This document shows positions 17,173-26,042 of a DNA stretch of 64,000 nucleotides, in pieces. Position numbers and translations under genes: made by a program. Each line of letters opens with the position of its first letter. Position 1 is the stretch's first letter. The notes below the pieces were generated by a model. That model saw only the letters and a program-made list of their open reading frames with translations. It was not told the origin of the DNA and made no database searches. This DNA is from DT-110 sp964342305 (GTDB taxonomy: Bacteria; Bacteroidota; Bacteroidia; Chitinophagales; Saprospiraceae). The DNA lies in the NCBI GenBank assembly GCA_964342305.1, contig CAYFGK010000004.1, positions 44,059-108,058 of the forward strand. Direction: 5' to 3'.

Positions 17173-18570
17173 CTAAAACGAATCATCCAATGCAAAAACG
17201 GGCTTGCGGTGCATCCAGCGGCCGCGAGTGAAATCCGGGAAGACCACCGGCTGACTACCGAGGCGGATAGACTCTTCGCTCATGGGCGTGATGGCCATCC
17301 AAGTGGCAGCATCGTACACATCGATGGGTGCGGGCTGGGCGGCCTTTACACTTTCCACAAAGGCGTGGAGCAGGAAGTAATCCATACCACCGTGACCGGC
17401 ACCGCTGGCTTCGGATTCGTAGCGTTTCCAGAGCGGGTGATCATATTTTTCCAGATAGTCTGCCGCAGCTTCCCACTGATGGGCGGGGCTGGTACCTTCG
17501 ATATGCAGGGAAGAATTCACATCCATCCACAGGCCTTTAGTGCCCTGCACTCGAAAACCCAGGGAATAGGGGCGCGGCAAATTGGTGTCGTGGTGCATCA
17601 CAATGGTTTCGCCCTTAGCGGTACGTAGCATGGTAGTTACCTTATCGCCCAGCTCGAATTCCACCTCAGCATTGGGGTGGTTGGGGCCGCCTTTTTCGTG
17701 GTTAACGATGTAGTCGTGCAGACCGCGGGATTTGGACGACATACTCGTGAGGTGCGTAAGGCGGTTCCCGCGGTTGAGGTTGGTGTAGTGAGCGACCGGA
17801 CCGATCCCGTGGGTGGGATACAGATCGCCGTTGCGGTGCACTGAGTGCCAGGTACGCCAACGGGCTTCACTAAACCCTTCCTCGCCGAATTCGACTCCGC
17901 TGTTGTAGGCCGTCTGCCCGTCGTTAAACTTGACACCGCGCAGATCGTGCTGGTAGCCACATTCCAAATGCACCATTTCGCCAAACATGTCCTGACGTAC
18001 CATATTCAGCACCGCCATTACGTCGCGGCGGTAGCATACATTTTCCAGGAAAAACAGATGAGTACCGGTTTCCTCGTGGGTGCGCACCAATTCCCAGCAT
18101 TCATCAAGACTGAAAGCCCCACATACTTCTACTCCGGTGTATACACCGGCTTTCATGGCTGCTACCGCCATTTCGGTATGCCACCGCCAGGGAGTAGCAA
18201 TGATCACGGCATCCAGTTCTTCTTCTTCGAGCATGCGCAGGTAATCGCGAGGTCCCTGATCGTAGATGGTGGGTTTGATCTTGGCTTTTTTTCTGGTCAG
18301 GATGTCCTGAGTACGCTCGATCATGCGCGGATCAATATCGCAGATGGCCACCACCTCGACATCCGACCGGTTGAGGGCCAGTCCCACGTGCCCCTGACCC
18401 CGCAGGCCGGTACCAATGAATCCCATACGGATGGTATCCTTCGGAGCCGGGGCCACTTTCTTTTTTTGTGTTTTAGCGTATCCCCGGGAAGATGGGATGG
18501 CAAGTGCTGCGCCGGCCATAGCCGACTTTTGGAGAAAATCGCGGCGATTTACGTCTTTTTTCCTGGGCAT
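17173..18570 (-). CDS. GH109-like Gfo/Idh/MocA protein (probable alpha-N-acetylgalactosaminidase)
   Basis: A 465-residue protein with a twin-arginine signal (NRRDFLQKSAMAGAALA), an NAD-binding Rossmann motif (GFIGTGLRGQGHV) and a Gfo/Idh/MocA C-terminal domain. From memory of the family, LENVCYRRDVMAVLNMVR, GYQHDLR, GVEFGEEGFSEARWRT, LYPTHGIGP and GAGHGGMDYF match glycoside hydrolase family 109, which removes terminal alpha-GalNAc by an NAD-dependent mechanism. The Tat signal suggests folded export with cofactor bound. It sits upstream, on the same strand, of a nucleotidyltransferase and a NahK-like kinase. A plain oxidoreductase role cannot be excluded. Confidence 0.82.
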   Translation of the reverse strand: MPRKKDVNRRDFLQKSAMAGAALAIPSSRGYAKTQKKKVAPAPKDTIRMGFIGTGLRGQGHVGLALNRSDVEVVAICDIDPRMIERTQDILTRKKAKIKPTIYDQGPRDYLRMLEEEELDAVIIATPWRWHTEMAVAAMKAGVYTGVEVCGAFSLDECWELVRTHEETGTHLFFLENVCYRRDVMAVLNMVRQDMFGEMVHLECGYQHDLRGVKFNDGQTAYNSGVEFGEEGFSEARWRTWHSVHRNGDLYPTHGIGPVAHYTNLNRGNRLTHLTSMSSKSRGLHDYIVNHEKGGPNHPNAEVEFELGDKVTTMLRTAKGETIVMHHDTNLPRPYSLGFRVQGTKGLWMDVNSSLHIEGTSPAHQWEAAADYLEKYDHPLWKRYESEASGAGHGGMDYFLLHAFVESVKAAQPAPIDVYDAATWMAITPMSEESIRLGSQPVVFPDFTRGRWMHRKPVFALDDSF

Positions 18571-18616
18571 ACTAATCCTGATTTTTCAGGAAAGATAGTA
18601 AACCTGCCGCATTCTT

Positions 18617-19459
18617 TCAGGAGTTCCAGGTATCCCGGTTAGCTTCCAGGTACGTCCGGAGAGAGGCCGGCTCTTTTTGCGTAAGCGAAAAAATTTCCCC
18701 TGTCTTTTCCGGGTCGGATTGAAAGCGGGGAAGGTAATGCAATAACAGGAGTACTCCGATATAGCCCCAAGACTCGCCCTGAGCACGGAGATACCAGGCA
18801 AAAAATAAAGGATTGGGACTTTGGTATCTAATTGTTCGTCCGAGTATCTCGGTAAGCAATGCCGATACCTCCGAAAAAGGTAACCGATCCGTTCCGGTTA
18901 GGGTATAGATCTTTTGCTGGTGTTCAGCGGGCGATTCCAGTACACGGGCAATCGCCCGGCCGATATCATCCACATCGACCCACAAAAAAGGATTTTTGCC
19001 GGAAGGCAGGAAAATGCGATCCCGGTCCACGATCTCTTCGCGCAGATTTGTTTCCAGATTTTGCATAAAATAGGACGGACGAAAGAAGGTATACCGCACC
19101 GGTAATTCCCTGATAAGACGCTCCAGTTTAGCATGGGGAATGAAGGACATTTTTTCCACGCCCTGGACCGATAAGAATAGTATATGTTGGACCCCTTCCT
19201 CAACCGCCACCCGGAGTAGGGGTGCAAAAACCCCTTCGACATCAGCTAGTTGTGGCGGACGCAAGATGAATAATACATCCGTCCGGGTAAGGGTCGACCG
19301 CGATCCTTCGGGATCAGTGAAATCAAAATACCGATGACGGGAAGAGGGTAAATGGCTGCGACGGGATGCCAGCCAGCAAGACTGTCCGGGCTGATCTTGG
19401 TAGTGCCGAAGGATGGCCTGGCCAACCTGCCCGCTGGCTCCGGTGATGAGTATTTGCAT
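18617..19459 (-). CDS. NmrA/SDR-type NAD(P)-binding protein
   Basis: A 280-residue atypical short-chain dehydrogenase-fold protein. The N-terminal MQILITGASGQVGQAI is the NAD(P)-binding glycine-rich motif of the NmrA/HSCARG/QOR2 group; the catalytic YxxxK of classical SDRs is not obvious. Members act as NADPH sensors or reduce quinones, but no function can be fixed here. The start lies 9 bases after the TPR protein stop, so the two are probably co-transcribed. Confidence 0.8.
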   Translation of the reverse strand: MQILITGASGQVGQAILRHYQDQPGQSCWLASRRSHLPSSRHRYFDFTDPEGSRSTLTRTDVLFILRPPQLADVEGVFAPLLRVAVEEGVQHILFLSVQGVEKMSFIPHAKLERLIRELPVRYTFFRPSYFMQNLETNLREEIVDRDRIFLPSGKNPFLWVDVDDIGRAIARVLESPAEHQQKIYTLTGTDRLPFSEVSALLTEILGRTIRYQSPNPLFFAWYLRAQGESWGYIGVLLLLHYLPRFQSDPEKTGEIFSLTQKEPASLRTYLEANRDTWNS

Positions 19460-19468
19460 TGGTAATAC

Positions 19469-20173
19469 TTACAACTCCAACGATGGTTCTTCGGCTGATC
19501 TCTTCTTGTTACGCTCCCGCATTTGGTACACCAGCTCCTCCACCTCGCGCTCGGCCAGCCAGCGATTGTACAGAAAACCACCGACCAGGATCACACATGC
19601 CATGATGAACAGGGAATTCCGGGACATTTCAACCAAGGGGGTATGCATATCGTAGAAGGGGCGCACAAATAAGACCTCCAAAGCAATGATGAGGGCCGTG
19701 AGCAGCAACATAAACACACTGGTAGCCCGGAACGCATTGAGTAACCGGGGACGACAGCGGCGTATGCATTTTTTCAGGAACCGAATGGCATAGGGTTCGT
19801 AGGGATCCATGCGTACCAGTTGCCGCAAAATGATCTGGGCCTTTTTGAATTGCTGGGTATTGAACAGGGAGGCAGCCTTTTTAAACAGCGACTGTCTAAA
19901 CAAATCTTTACCCTCGAACTCGTAGATATTGTGTGCCACCGCTGCCTCTACTACGTGATCCACCAATAGCAAGTGCTTGCGGTAAGCACCTATTTCGAAC
20001 AGGGCATTGACGTAGCAGATCAACAGATCGATCGACTCCTCTTCGCTCTGCAGATTCCGGATCTCCGGTTCGTGCTTTTCGTAAAAGCGAACCAACTCCC
20101 GGTACGACCGTGGATCGATCGATTTGAATTCCCGGTACAGGGGCGAGTAGTATGTGGAGCGATAGGTAGCCAT
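19469..20173 (-). CDS. TPR-like protein with two C-terminal membrane segments
   Basis: A 234-residue protein not recognised by name. The first ~140 residues are helical with tetratricopeptide-like spacing (FKKAASLFNTQQFKKAQIILRQLVRMDPYEPYAIRFLKKC). They are followed by a transmembrane helix (VFMLLLTALIIALEVLFV), a short loop and a second helix (LFIMACVILVGGFLYNRWLA), and a charged tail. A cytoplasmic scaffold anchored to the inner membrane is the simplest reading. A copy of the three-hairpin repeat lies upstream, between this gene and nadK. Confidence 0.65.
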   Translation of the reverse strand: MATYRSTYYSPLYREFKSIDPRSYRELVRFYEKHEPEIRNLQSEEESIDLLICYVNALFEIGAYRKHLLLVDHVVEAAVAHNIYEFEGKDLFRQSLFKKAASLFNTQQFKKAQIILRQLVRMDPYEPYAIRFLKKCIRRCRPRLLNAFRATSVFMLLLTALIIALEVLFVRPFYDMHTPLVEMSRNSLFIMACVILVGGFLYNRWLAEREVEELVYQMRERNKKRSAEEPSLEL

Positions 20174-20240
20174 GGTTTTGTGATATCCAGGACTTACGTA
20201 ACGTAAAAATCGGGATTTTGCTTACGCAAAAAGGCTATTT

Positions 20241-20422
20241 AACGGGAGACTTTAGTTGTGCTGTTTGCCAAATGACTGAATTTCAAAGTCACTCGTTGTA
20301 TTAGGTACAGCGTATAAGGTAGTAGGACTTGCTGAAATCTATTTACCCCATACTTATTACCCTATACCGGGAGCTTGGGTCTTGATTGCCTGCACTTTAC
20401 GAAATCGTCCATGCAAAACCTC
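20241..20422 (-). repeat. Three-hairpin intergenic repeat, copy B
   Basis: On the minus strand the copy starts 6 bases after the nadK stop codon and runs towards the TPR gene. It shares the GAGGTTTTGCATGGAC start, GTAAAGTG, CCCGGTATAGGGTAA, AGCAAGTCCTACTACC and CTAATACAACG blocks with the other copies. The last stem pairs AACGAGTGACTTTG with CTAAAGTCTCCCGTT, a different sequence from other copies but still paired. Confidence 0.75.
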
Positions 20423-20428
20423 TCAATT

Positions 20429-21313
20429 TTAATGATTTCGGGTATCGATTCCCCAGGTCAGTTTATCGCGGATGGTCTCCAGGAAGCCATAATCCGGTAA
20501 TTGGACGATGCGAACCGCAAAATCATTACGGCGCACCGCCAAATGATGGGCGGAGGTAATGGTCTCGAAGCGTGAGTCCAGTGTACAGAGAAAGTTTTCG
20601 GCTCGTCCTTCAATATCGAAAGAAATGATGGCATCATCGGAAATGACAACCGGACGCACATTCAGGTTATGGGGTGCGACGGGCGTAATTACGAAGTTTC
20701 CCGAATCGGGAAAGATAATTGGCCCGCCACAACTAAGGCTGTAGCCCGTGGACCCCGTCGGGGTAGCTACGATAATACCGTCGGCCCAGTAGGAATTGAG
20801 ATAAGCACCATTGATGTAGGTGTGGATGGTGATCATGGAAGAGGTATCGCGCTTCAGGATGGTGCAATCGTTTAGAGCGAAGCGGATGTCCCCGAAAAGC
20901 GGCAGATTGGATTCCAGATAGAGCAGGCTGCGTTCGGTCACTGTATACCGGCCCTTTTTCAGGCAGGAGATAGCCTCGGGGATCCGGCGTTTTTCAATAC
21001 TGGCCAGAAAACCAAGTCGCCCCAGGTTTATTCCCACGATAGGCACCTGAGCGTCGCGTACGTGGGTAACGGCATTCAGGATGGTGCCATCGCCGCCCAA
21101 TGCAATAAAGAAGTCAAACTTCTTGATGGAAAAATCGATATAGCCCTCAAAGACCCCCACTGGTTCCTGGAAGGTGATGCGGTCGCGGATCTGATCGAGG
21201 TAGGACCCGTAGACATAGGTCGTGATCCCCTCTTCGTGCAAGGCGTCGAACAAGCGCTGGATATGTGGCAAATCCTTTTCTTTCGCCAACTTGCTGTAGA
21301 CGACGACTTGCAT
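20429..21313 (-). CDS. nadK: NAD kinase
   Basis: Phosphorylates NAD to NADP. The 294-residue length, the GGDG motif (residues 73-76 in ALGGDGTILNAV), the LGFLASIE segment, the NDCTILKRD substrate motif and the glycine-rich PTGSTGYSLSCGGPI are all typical. Its ATG overlaps the TAA of the upstream Omp85-like gene (TAATG), indicating coupled translation. CBS, nadK and Omp85/BamA-type genes commonly cluster in Bacteroidota. Confidence 0.96.
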   Translation of the reverse strand: MQVVVYSKLAKEKDLPHIQRLFDALHEEGITTYVYGSYLDQIRDRITFQEPVGVFEGYIDFSIKKFDFFIALGGDGTILNAVTHVRDAQVPIVGINLGRLGFLASIEKRRIPEAISCLKKGRYTVTERSLLYLESNLPLFGDIRFALNDCTILKRDTSSMITIHTYINGAYLNSYWADGIIVATPTGSTGYSLSCGGPIIFPDSGNFVITPVAPHNLNVRPVVISDDAIISFDIEGRAENFLCTLDSRFETITSAHHLAVRRNDFAVRIVQLPDYGFLETIRDKLTWGIDTRNH

Positions 21314-22710
21314 TAAATATTGGTATTAAATTGAAAAAAGACCCCCGTTTCGCCATACTGATTGATGCTGTACTGGATGCGAAAGGCCATGTCGTAAAAA
21401 AACACCAGGTCTAGGCCAGGTCCGCCACCCAGTAGCCAGCGATTATCGTACGCATTGTTACCGGATGAAAAAGGATTATTGACGTAGCCCACATTGGCGT
21501 CGGCGGTTAAATATAGCCTAAAAGGCATTCTCTTGAAAGCTTCGAGCGGCATGAGTTTTCCAAAGTTGATCTCACTCGACAGTACCCGGTACCGCAATCC
21601 CGACCGGCCGATCAGCATATCCGGACCATCTACAATGTAGTATTCAAATCCCCGAAGATCGTAATCGCCAAAGCCGATAGCCCGATTATCGTTATAGGGT
21701 TGTTGTTGACGAAGGATGGAATATTTACCCTGAGCGGCCAGGTTCGCATATAGCCTTTTTCCCAAAGGTATATAGGTGAAATAGTCGGCACTCAGGGTAA
21801 GACCATTGCGGTCGCCAAAAAAACCCAGACCGTCTTTTTCCAGTTCGACCCAAACGTATTCTCCTTCCAGCGGGTATCCGCGCACATCTCGATCGTCGTA
21901 GGTAAACTGATAATTAAGCCGCATATAGCGTTGGAAGGTACGTTGTTCCAGAAAGAAATCGGGGTTTAGTTCGTTGGCCACTTCCGGAATGATCCGGTTT
22001 TGGTGAAATCCGATTTCCCAACTGTGGCTACGCAAAATTCCCGCCCGGAAAGTAAGCTGGGCAGAGGCCCGAAAGCGCGAATAGATAAACCGTTCTTCGT
22101 CCCGGAAGAACAATTGCTTATTGTCTTCGGTCAGGTAATTAAACTCCCGGTTCCGGGCGTAGCTAACCTGAGAACGCAATCCCAGTGTCTCTCTGCGGTT
22201 GAGATATGGTAAATTGTACGACAAGCGGTACAATCGTGTAAAGCCGTAGGTGAAATTGGCACTCAGCATATCGCGACGCCCCGTGAGATTGAGATGTGTG
22301 AAGTCGACCCCAAAATTGACGCGTTGCAGGGATGCATCGTGTTCGTTCAACCACACATTAAAACTGCGATCCGCCAGGTCAAAGTAGGGTAATGGATAGA
22401 TATACCAGGATTCCTTAACAGTAACCCTGAGCTGTACGTTATTGGTGGCCCCTTCCCATTCGGTAAACTGGATTTGCACATCGGAAAACAAGCGGGTATT
22501 CATCAGAAAATCACGACTGCGCTTTAATTCAGTTGAAAGGTCAGATACAGCGACCCGGTCTCCTTTTTTTACGGGCATTTCGCGCAGAATGACCCGGGTG
22601 AGGGTATGTTTATTCCCCTGCACTAAAATGCTGTCAATGAAAACGGTATCCGTTTGACATACCGCGCATTGTACACCCAAGAAGCAGATGATACCTACAA
22701 AAAAGCGCAT
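21313..22710 (-). CDS. Omp85-family outer-membrane protein (POTRA plus beta-barrel)
   Basis: A 465-residue protein with signal peptide MRFFVGIICFLGVQCAVCQ, one or two POTRA-like domains (IDSILVQGNKHTLTRVILREMPVKKGD and following) and a C-terminal beta-barrel of the bacterial surface antigen type ending in INQYGETGVFFQFNTNI. It is shorter than BamA, which has five POTRA domains, so it is more likely a TamA-like or lineage-specific assembly factor. The frame is open to 22785, but the signal peptide sets the start at 22710. It is coupled to nadK. Confidence 0.82.
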   Translation of the reverse strand: MRFFVGIICFLGVQCAVCQTDTVFIDSILVQGNKHTLTRVILREMPVKKGDRVAVSDLSTELKRSRDFLMNTRLFSDVQIQFTEWEGATNNVQLRVTVKESWYIYPLPYFDLADRSFNVWLNEHDASLQRVNFGVDFTHLNLTGRRDMLSANFTYGFTRLYRLSYNLPYLNRRETLGLRSQVSYARNREFNYLTEDNKQLFFRDEERFIYSRFRASAQLTFRAGILRSHSWEIGFHQNRIIPEVANELNPDFFLEQRTFQRYMRLNYQFTYDDRDVRGYPLEGEYVWVELEKDGLGFFGDRNGLTLSADYFTYIPLGKRLYANLAAQGKYSILRQQQPYNDNRAIGFGDYDLRGFEYYIVDGPDMLIGRSGLRYRVLSSEINFGKLMPLEAFKRMPFRLYLTADANVGYVNNPFSSGNNAYDNRWLLGGGPGLDLVFFYDMAFRIQYSINQYGETGVFFQFNTNI

Positions 22711-22874
22711 TAGGCCAATCCATTCGTGTGAATCCTTTCTTTCAACAGAACGAGATCTGTCGATCCAGGTGGGGTAACGTCCCAAATAGATTACACAGTA
22801 TAACGCATTAGATGCTGGAAATCAGCATAGCTGTTGTTAAATACGTGCAAAAATGTCGGGAGATGCGTATCCGT

Positions 22875-23534
22875 TTACACATTTAGATAAGACATGAGGG
22901 AGTCGTAGCGCTCCTTTAGGGAATCGACGTATTCCGATTCGGTGAAAGAAGCGTTGACCACATATTCGAACCGTTCGAAGGTAGCGACGATCCGGCCGAT
23001 CTCCAGCAGATTGATTTTCAGGGTAACCGTAATACGTGCTGACTCGGGATGGCCGGTCAAAAATACATTGAGAATGGTAGCCTGTTCGGATTCCACGAGG
23101 CGGGCAATTTCCGCCAGGCTGTAATCGCGGCGTGGTACTTCCAGGATCAGAATACTGCCCGGCTCGGTAAAACTGGCGGTCTGGGCAAAATACTGCAGCA
23201 GATCTTCCATACTGACGACCCCCTGGTAATTTTGATCGTGATCAACGACCGGGATAACGGTCAGGCGTAGTTCGGCCATCAGGCGCATCAATTCGTAGAT
23301 ATGATCGCTGATCATGGCGTAGGGCCTGATCAATGACAGGCTGTAGGAGCCAATAGCTTCGTGCACATCGTAGTTGAGCACATCGTCTTCGGAAATGAGT
23401 CCCAGCAGTTGTCGGTTGTTGACGATGGGCAAATGACGAACGTAAAACTCGCTCATCATTTCGAGGGCTGTTTCACCGCGGTCCGACGTTTGGAGCGGGA
23501 TAATGTCGGTGGAGATTAGTGATTCGGCAATCAT
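22875..23534 (-). CDS. CBS-domain protein
   Basis: A 219-residue soluble protein with two CBS motifs (about residues 1-60, YVRHLPIVNNRQLLGLISEDDVL; and 70-130, LTVIPVVDHDQNYQGVVSMEDLL), followed by an ACT-like domain. CBS pairs bind adenine nucleotides and act as energy sensors. In many Bacteroidota genomes such a gene precedes nadK, as here with one gene between. The regulated partner is unknown. Confidence 0.85.
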   Translation of the reverse strand: MIAESLISTDIIPLQTSDRGETALEMMSEFYVRHLPIVNNRQLLGLISEDDVLNYDVHEAIGSYSLSLIRPYAMISDHIYELMRLMAELRLTVIPVVDHDQNYQGVVSMEDLLQYFAQTASFTEPGSILILEVPRRDYSLAEIARLVESEQATILNVFLTGHPESARITVTLKINLLEIGRIVATFERFEYVVNASFTESEYVDSLKERYDSLMSYLNV

Positions 23535-23695
23535 GCGTGCTTCGTTATTCCTGCGTACCTGCTAATAGTTATTCAGGGAACAGCATGATCCAAAAAGTGT
23601 TGATTACCACTTTGTTAAAGTAGGTCGTCCGATGTACAAATGCAGATATTAGGGGTTGTTATTAACCGGGGCGATCTCTCGCACCAAACAACGCT

Positions 23696-24559
23696 CTAAT
23701 CCAATAGCTTCCGTTTTTGTACCGCAAATTCCTCTTCGGTCAGCAGTCCTTTTTTACGCAATTCACTGAGTTTGTTCAATTGCTCCAGCAATTCACTGGA
23801 GCCGGGGCTGTTATCGTCGTCGGTTTGTTCTTGTCGGGTCGGATCGGGCACTTCGTCTGAGGGCAACTCGAGTTGTTGTTCCACTTTCTCGGCGGGCAGT
23901 CGAAATTTATTCTGTTCGAATGCTTCAAAATCGTCCTGAATCCGCAAATAGGCAAGAGCATCGTGCTCTTTAATGCGTTTAAAATCATCGAAGCCCAGGC
24001 GTACTGCCTGATCCAGATGCTGAAATGCCTTTTCAGCTTTTTCATTCAGGGAGTAGGCACAGGCCAGGTTGAAATGGACGGCCACATCCCGCGGACTGAC
24101 CTCCAGGGCTTTTTGAAAATCCTGAATGGCTCCATCGTAATCGTACTCCTTGTACTTTTCAATACCGCTCTTTTTGTACGGATTAGATCGGGGTTTGGTA
24201 GGGGGCGGCTTAGGAGGTTGTACCGGTTTCGGCGGGCGTCGTGAACGATCGCGATACTCACCCCGGTGATCGCGTCCCGAGCGGCGATGCTCGCGGCGGG
24301 GTGGTGCCTGGTAATCACGGTTATTCCGGCGTTCGCGGGGTACCGCTTCAAAAAATTTGGAGTTGTACTTAATATCAAAAGCATCCTTATCCATGGAAAA
24401 GAAAACGATGGCATCTATCAGTCCCAGGATGAAGGAAATACCGGATACAGCCAGGATGGCGTAGAGAATCCCCAAACCTACCTGACCCAGGTAGAAGCGG
24501 TGCACACCTATCCAGCCAAAAAACAGTCCGAGAATTCCGGCAACGTTCTTGTCTCTCAT
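23696..24559 (-). CDS. TM2-domain, TPR and SHOCT-like protein
   Basis: A 287-residue mosaic protein. Residues 1-65 form a TM2 domain (GLFFGWIGVHRFYLGQVGLGILY, two membrane helices with a DAI-type motif). A basic proline-rich linker follows, then tetratricopeptide repeats (YKEYDYDGAIQDFQKALEVSPRDVAVHFNLACAY). The C-terminal ~30 residues (LLEQLNKLSELRKKGLLTEEEF) look like a SHOCT short helical domain. The start is set at MRDKNVAG, where TM2 proteins begin, not at the further upstream ATG. A TACGTTTG promoter element lies about 120 bases upstream. Function unknown. Confidence 0.8.
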   Translation of the reverse strand: MRDKNVAGILGLFFGWIGVHRFYLGQVGLGILYAILAVSGISFILGLIDAIVFFSMDKDAFDIKYNSKFFEAVPRERRNNRDYQAPPRREHRRSGRDHRGEYRDRSRRPPKPVQPPKPPPTKPRSNPYKKSGIEKYKEYDYDGAIQDFQKALEVSPRDVAVHFNLACAYSLNEKAEKAFQHLDQAVRLGFDDFKRIKEHDALAYLRIQDDFEAFEQNKFRLPAEKVEQQLELPSDEVPDPTRQEQTDDDNSPGSSELLEQLNKLSELRKKGLLTEEEFAVQKRKLLD

Positions 24560-24680
24560 TCCTATGCGTTCAGTAGTAGTGCTTGTCAACGGCTTATTCG
24601 TCAATTTAGTAAAAACCACAGCAATCCGAAACCACTCCGGTACATCGAATTACCGTTTATCGTCGATAAAATGACGAATG

Positions 24681-24688
24681 CAAACGTA
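24681..24688 (-). promoter_or_regulatory. Bacteroidota -7 element (TACGTTTG) upstream of the TM2 gene
   Basis: TAnnTTTG match on the minus strand in the gap between the phosphatase gene stop and the TM2 gene start. No well-placed -33 TTG was seen. Confidence 0.4.
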
Positions 24689-24738
24689 AATGTCGAAATC
24701 GTTGGATAGAACGACCCGACAATCAGACGAATGCCTGT

Positions 24739-26001
24739 CTAGCACTTTGGACAATACAATTTACAAGTGAGTACGGTAAAATCGTCGGGAAGGTTGGCTT
24801 TCCCCCGAAAATCATCGATAAAATGCAGGAGTTGTTTATTGAAATCGGCGGCCGGCATACGCCAGTTTTCCTCCACAAACTGATGCAAAGACTCTTCGTT
24901 CAGCATGGTGCCTGATTCGTCGCGCACATCGGTAAGGCCATCGGTATAAGAAAGCACGATAGCCTCTTCTTCAATTTCTTCGATACCGATCTTCAGCTTA
25001 GGTAATTCTTCGTAACTGCCCAGCATAATGGTACCGTTCCGCAGTTCGGTAGTACGGTTATGGGTGACCAGGATAGGCGGGTTATGGCCTGCATTTATGT
25101 ACTTAAGTCGGCGGGCGGGTATGTCGTATTCACCCACGAAGAAGGTAATGAAGCGGTCACCACCCGTGATCATATTCACACTGCGATTGAGGTCGTGAAC
25201 AAACTCTTCCAGTTGTGCTTCCCGGTTGATGAGGGTGTGGAAATTTGCCTGAAAGTTGGCCATCAGCATGGCCGCCGCTAATCCCTTTCCGGTAAAATCA
25301 CCGATGCAGAAAACGATCTTATTCTTATCGGTGCGTTCAATAAAGTCGAAGTAATCACCGCCCACACTGAGGTGCGGTTTATAGATACAGTCAAACTGGT
25401 ATTCGCGGGTATTGGGCAGTTTTTTGGGAATCAGCATCTGCTGTACTTCCGCGGCCAGTTCCATCTCCTGTTTTAAGCGTTCCTGCTCGAGCTGACGCTT
25501 GAACAGACGCTTATTTTCAATAGCCACGGCGATCACATTCGTGATAGTGGTGATAAACTGCACCTTATTGTACATATCCTCATCCTCACTAAAACCACCG
25601 ATGAACACGTAGGAAATAGGTACATCCTTATGGCGAACGGGAATGACCAGATCGAAATGCTGGAGCAGAGGGTGATCCGGTTCGTCAAGGTTGCTCAATT
25701 TGGTATATTGGGGGAGCAGCTCGGAAACATCCATCCCCAGAATGTCCTGAGTAATATTGATGGAGGTGGCGCATTCCCAGGCTTCGTCCTCACTGCGGAC
25801 GAACAGGGCCATTTTGTGAACGCCAATTTCCCAACTCAGAAAAGAGCGGTACATCTCATACAGACCGGTTGCTGAGACATTGTTGTTAATGGCCTGGGTA
25901 ATATTGAGCAGGCGGTTGATCTGGAGTTGTTTCAGATGGAGTTCGCGTTCCAGTTCTTCCGCCGTGTACATGCGATTTCTAGTTTCCGAGAAGCCGGACA
26001 T
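24739..26001 (-). CDS. SpoIIE-type PP2C serine/threonine phosphatase with GAF-like sensor region
   Basis: A 420-residue protein. The N-terminal ~190 residues contain a helical lead (LERELHLKQLQINRLLNITQAINN) and a GAF-like sensor region. They are joined by a coiled coil (RQLEQERLKQEMELAAEVQQMLIP) to a SpoIIE/RsbU phosphatase domain with metal-binding aspartates in VGGDYFDF, CIGDFTGKG and LSYTDGLTD. Such enzymes dephosphorylate anti-anti-sigma (STAS) proteins in partner-switching pathways. No STAS or RsbW-like gene is nearby, so the partner lies elsewhere. Divergent from the QTMAN-like gene. Confidence 0.88.
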   Translation of the reverse strand: MSGFSETRNRMYTAEELERELHLKQLQINRLLNITQAINNNVSATGLYEMYRSFLSWEIGVHKMALFVRSEDEAWECATSINITQDILGMDVSELLPQYTKLSNLDEPDHPLLQHFDLVIPVRHKDVPISYVFIGGFSEDEDMYNKVQFITTITNVIAVAIENKRLFKRQLEQERLKQEMELAAEVQQMLIPKKLPNTREYQFDCIYKPHLSVGGDYFDFIERTDKNKIVFCIGDFTGKGLAAAMLMANFQANFHTLINREAQLEEFVHDLNRSVNMITGGDRFITFFVGEYDIPARRLKYINAGHNPPILVTHNRTTELRNGTIMLGSYEELPKLKIGIEEIEEEAIVLSYTDGLTDVRDESGTMLNEESLHQFVEENWRMPAADFNKQLLHFIDDFRGKANLPDDFTVLTCKLYCPKC

Positions 26002-26042
26002 TTGTTGTTTGTTTACGGCATTTTTCTAAAGATAGCAAAAAG

